Assembly: GCA_963210315.1 (NCBI GenBank)
Contig: OY723261.1
Span: 806,001-870,000 of the forward strand
Length of the DNA: 64,000 bases
Direction: 5' to 3'
Source of the DNA: Rhynchopus euleeides
Taxonomy: Eukaryota; Euglenozoa; Diplonemea; Diplonemida; Diplonemidae
This document shows positions 62,301 through 64,000 of the stretch, piece after piece (within the stretch, counting starts at the first letter, position 1; every line of letters starts with the position of its first letter). Under the pieces are notes generated by a model. It was not told the origin of the DNA and ran no database searches. It saw only the letters and a program-made list of their open reading frames with translations. Position numbers and translations under genes: made by a program.

Positions 62301-63205
62301 ATGGTGGTGTAGGGGGCAGGGGTGCCACTGTCCCACTCCCAGCCTGCCCCTTTGTCACTGTACCCAATATGGTACTTTTTACGAATGTCCCACCCTGCCA
62401 GGTACGTGCTGCCAAACACATCATGCGCTTCTGCCCTGCTCTGCCCTGCAGGGCACGTTTGCCCCGGCTGCAGAGAGTAGCACAGCCCATCGTACAGCGC
62501 CTCATCCTCTGTGCAAGGGTACGTGCCATGGTAGTACCGCAGGAGGTAGAGGCGGCTGGAAGACGCCATCACGTACCTTGAGTAGAAGGGCACGGTCGTT
62601 CCGGGGTCGGTGCTTGTCGCCACAAAGCGGTACATATCCTCACGAGTGTAAGCGGGGTTCATGGGCATCCGCATGCCGTTGACGTACACCCGAATCTTCT
62701 TGTTGCCCGCATCGTACACCACCATAAGGAAGTGCCACATGAAACTGAATCCCATGTCAAGCTCTCCCTGCACCCCCTTCTGCCTATCCTTGAAACGCAT
62801 CTTATTCACGCCCCCTTCGTTGACAACGAGAATGGAAAACGCCTCGTCATACTTGACCCAGGCGATGACTGTTTGTTCGCTGGTCGACTTCAACAACGAG
62901 AACCAGACTGTGACCACAGCATCGCCCTTCAGCTTAAAAAGTGTGTCGTCGGAGTACGGAGAATTATACTTCGTCGACGTAGGGGACCGACGTGTCGCCT
63001 TCACGCCTAAATAGGCATTGTCGGAGTAGGAAAGATAACCGCGACCACCCAGGGTTTTGCCGCTGATCACATCATCCCGCGGTGATGACCCTGTGCTCAT
63101 CCACTCTGCCTTGAGTTCTAGCGGGACCACAGCCAGTGCTGCACTACTACATAGCAGCAATGCCACGACGTGGACCCACCCCAGCAACGCATGCGGCAGT
63201 GTCAT
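59360..63205 (-). CDS. LamG-like, Pro/Thr-stalk, multi-pass membrane surface protein
   Basis: 1281 residues from ATG at 63205, chosen because it opens a signal peptide (MTLPHALLGWVHVVALLLCSSAALA). The same frame extends upstream to 63433 without protein-like sequence, though a Met at about residue 46 of that extension is a weaker alternative. Residues about 30-240 look like a laminin-G/concanavalin-like sandwich (TVWFSLLKSTSEQTVIAWVKY; WHFLMVVYDAGNKKIRVYVN). A Cys-rich segment follows (to about 355). Residues about 360-750 are a TPAPPTPAP-type stalk. The C-terminal third has six or seven membrane spans (YFVGAVLGNTAIVLVFFGL; IPMIWLLMGTSISA; LGWVALLVCMSLPLWMWLFL; FLFAFFAAIVGLRPY; MLMSGMMFVSIMLMSI; AAVLLLVSALVML) and a FEVYRGGYHWFSMVEM loop typical of TRP-like tails of protist surface proteins. 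The cytoplasmic tail is about 130 residues and Ser-rich. A sensor or channel-like role is inferred. Confidence 0.9.
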   Translation of the reverse strand: MTLPHALLGWVHVVALLLCSSAALAVVPLELKAEWMSTGSSPRDDVISGKTLGGRGYLSYSDNAYLGVKATRRSPTSTKYNSPYSDDTLFKLKGDAVVTVWFSLLKSTSEQTVIAWVKYDEAFSILVVNEGGVNKMRFKDRQKGVQGELDMGFSFMWHFLMVVYDAGNKKIRVYVNGMRMPMNPAYTREDMYRFVATSTDPGTTVPFYSRYVMASSSRLYLLRYYHGTYPCTEDEALYDGLCYSLQPGQTCPAGQSRAEAHDVFGSTYLAGWDIRKKYHIGYSDKGAGWEWDSGTPAPYTTMWCGDSVFSTMPAEHRCMCAHPDGCEVPSTSLCAGYDYSLDVGLLRVACYDFPMTLCTRPAYDTPSPPTSAPPTPAPPTPAPTPAPPTPAPPTPAPPTPAPPTPAPPTPVPPTLAPPTPAPPTPTPPTLAPPTPAPPTVAPATPAPPTSAPPTPAPATLAPPTPAPPTLAPPTPAPPTPAPPTLTPPTPAPPTPAPLTSAPPTPAPPTPAPLTVAPPTSAPLTPAPPTPAPLTPAPPTLAPPTPAPPTPAPLTPAPPTPSPSTPAPPTFVPPTPAPLTDTPPTPAPPTPAPTSQPTLAPPTPAPPTSAPLTPGPSTPAPPTPAPPTLSPPTPAPLTPAPPTPVPLTAAPPTPHPSTPAPPSPAPATPAPATLAPSTSVPLTPAPPVLTSPAPLTAVPTTPAPLTPSPQTQSPPTPTPTPATSSPPTEVPPTPAPATAMPTPAPTLAPLRAVVPMTESPPRPGAEKTLDTSYSSAIVTGNTVTNPLTGSRIRALGNLDCKVEDVDLDSQELDWEFHPLQFPVGDHANKYFVGAVLGNTAIVLVFFGLNYLAAVAQVSLFDIDMGTALYYVRAPGLVYIPMIWLLMGTSISASNLAFFPGRAPPEVAVLGWVALLVCMSLPLWMWLFLLRPGRFAATTVPDPRIDADAAELVSSYTQEHLEKRVLVGWRRQAYLFVFGRELWVRCDGATDFWVERYGLFFEVYRGGYHWFSMVEMAQISFVSLMSAWKPATFEACVARNMMLTLFLFAFFAAIVGLRPYNSTFDFIVAMLMSGMMFVSIMLMSIAIMMKGAPVLQDIAAVLLLVSALVMLGKGIYDIVLYCFDMKVGRRRTAMLASMQGSVAQWKAGRGKSTAELQELDNSSEHTGSHYSAFPEDEEPSPHSKTRNSEQPIAEVASSTYKADLSGTLSHSLEMSQTSDGLSPSSAVRRPDMLSLAPLLSLSQRDVLPGDTLTSGQRSSSQQLIGSRTSMPSRYRQSRKTFYI
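60960..62120. repeat. Pro/Thr coding minisatellite
   Basis: A degenerate repeat encoding TPAPPTPAP, TLAPPTPAP and SAPPTPAP on the minus strand, about 390 residues. The opposite strand reads as an open Gly/Val-rich frame, an antisense shadow. Confidence 0.9.
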
Positions 63206-64000
63206 CTGTGCAGGCAATGTGGTGTAGCAACACTGACAGCAAAGCGACATCAGAAGCATGCATGCAAGGATGCTGTTCCAACAATGCTGCGATGTCATAT
63301 AGCACGAATATCTTGGACACCCACTAAATGGCCTTGGCACAGTGCATTGTGGGAGGCTGTGACAAGGGTCAGATTGCGGAGTTGTATCCTGTTGCGTCCT
63401 CTGCACGTCCCCGTGGGGGGTCAGTTGTCCCAACCTACAAAGATGAACTGATATGCGATGTCATCATGCCCTGTTGTCACTAATCCCACTGATGCAAGCT
63501 GTGCGGTGCAACACATAGACTGGAGAGGCAGTTGGGGGCAAGCTGGGGACAGCTCAGCAAGCAGAGTGAGGGTGAAGGTGCTTCCGCCGAGATGACTTCG
63601 ATGAAATACGTGGCAGCTCCGGGCTATCAGTGACGGCTACTCTCGGATCAAAACTCGCCAGAAATCGCCAGCTTCCTGGCATATGGGTGAACCTCACATC
63701 AGGTGGCCGTTCGACCTGAATTGACAGTTGGCTAGATGTGTCAAAGTCGCGACACAACAACAGGCTGGCAAACAGAAAGAGCGTTTGCATCATAACAAAA
63801 CAGATGTATGAATCATGAGGAGAAGAAAACGCAAGATGCTGTGTACACTGGCTGACAAAGGATTATTTTTACTTCCATGCAACTCTAGCTCAACAGCGAA
63901 CGCACCGGACATTTCGCCCAATCAAATGGCATGCTTGTTTAACATCCCACCACCACCCCCACCCCCACCACTAATGACGTTTTTTTTGGCACAACATAGA
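63206..64000. other. Upstream region of the LamG gene
   Basis: It probably holds the promoter/5' UTR of the gene starting at 63205. A short minus-strand frame (63793-63554, 79 residues) starts with a hydrophobic stretch (MMQTLFLFASLLLC) but has no further features. An A/T-richer stretch (about 63790-63900) and a CCACCACC tract (63950-63971) end the window. Confidence 0.45.

Noticed and set aside
63554..63793. 79-residue frame with hydrophobic N-terminus
   Set aside because: Only the first 14 residues look like a signal peptide; the rest is Arg/Ser/His-rich with no homology cue. Kept only as a remark in the upstream-region entry.
1..64000. TGA reassigned to an amino acid in this genome
   Set aside because: TGA ends the FxPxI, phosphodiesterase and LamG genes at sensible places, so the internal TGA of the array is a local event.

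Overview
The window is nuclear DNA from a microbial eukaryote. It is GC-rich (roughly 55-60% by eye). Proteins are very long, with signal peptides and Thr/Pro/Ser-rich linkers, and there are short GT-AG introns with a strong GTATGT donor. Intergenic regions are long and full of G or C runs. Every gene I can support lies on the minus strand. Few introns, a one-directional 64 kb and giant surface proteins would suit a euglenozoan, perhaps a diplonemid, but that is inference. A chromerid or other protist is not excluded, because no rRNA or marker gene is present.

Layout, left to right; all transcription runs right to left. 1-5510: N-terminal part (about 1836 residues) of a giant secreted or surface protein that runs off the window. 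6809-10142: a coiled-coil, FxPxI-motif protein with one intron. 10418-23821: a 4467-residue surface protein, full-length paralogue of the first gene. 23822-27210: gene-poor. 27211-31357: a five-exon cyclic-nucleotide phosphodiesterase with two catalytic-type domains, the first degenerate, and a lipidation-type N-terminus. 32482-33393: a protein of unknown function. 33830-34576: a small secretory-pathway membrane protein. 36700-46140: a secreted cysteine-rich protein built from 57 modules of 55 residues (165 bp), interrupted by a single in-frame TGA at a Cys codon. 46141-50275: non-coding, with hairpins and a cluster of GTCGAC-containing inverted repeats. 50276-52420: a four-exon, probably nuclear protein with a CID-like region. 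52421-59359: nearly 7 kb without a convincing gene, holding a copy of a dispersed hairpin element. 59360-63205: a signal-peptide/LamG/Pro-Thr/multi-pass membrane protein.

Four of the genes encode secreted or cell-surface products: the two giant paralogues, the Cys-rich array and the LamG/Pro-Thr membrane protein. Together with the small membrane protein they make this a region rich in surface proteins. The phosphodiesterase could act in membrane-proximal cAMP/cGMP signalling, but nothing in the sequence ties it functionally to its neighbours. The most unusual features are the Cys-rich array (higher-order repeats, in-frame TGA, bordering direct repeats) and the two structured repeat families in the intergenic DNA.
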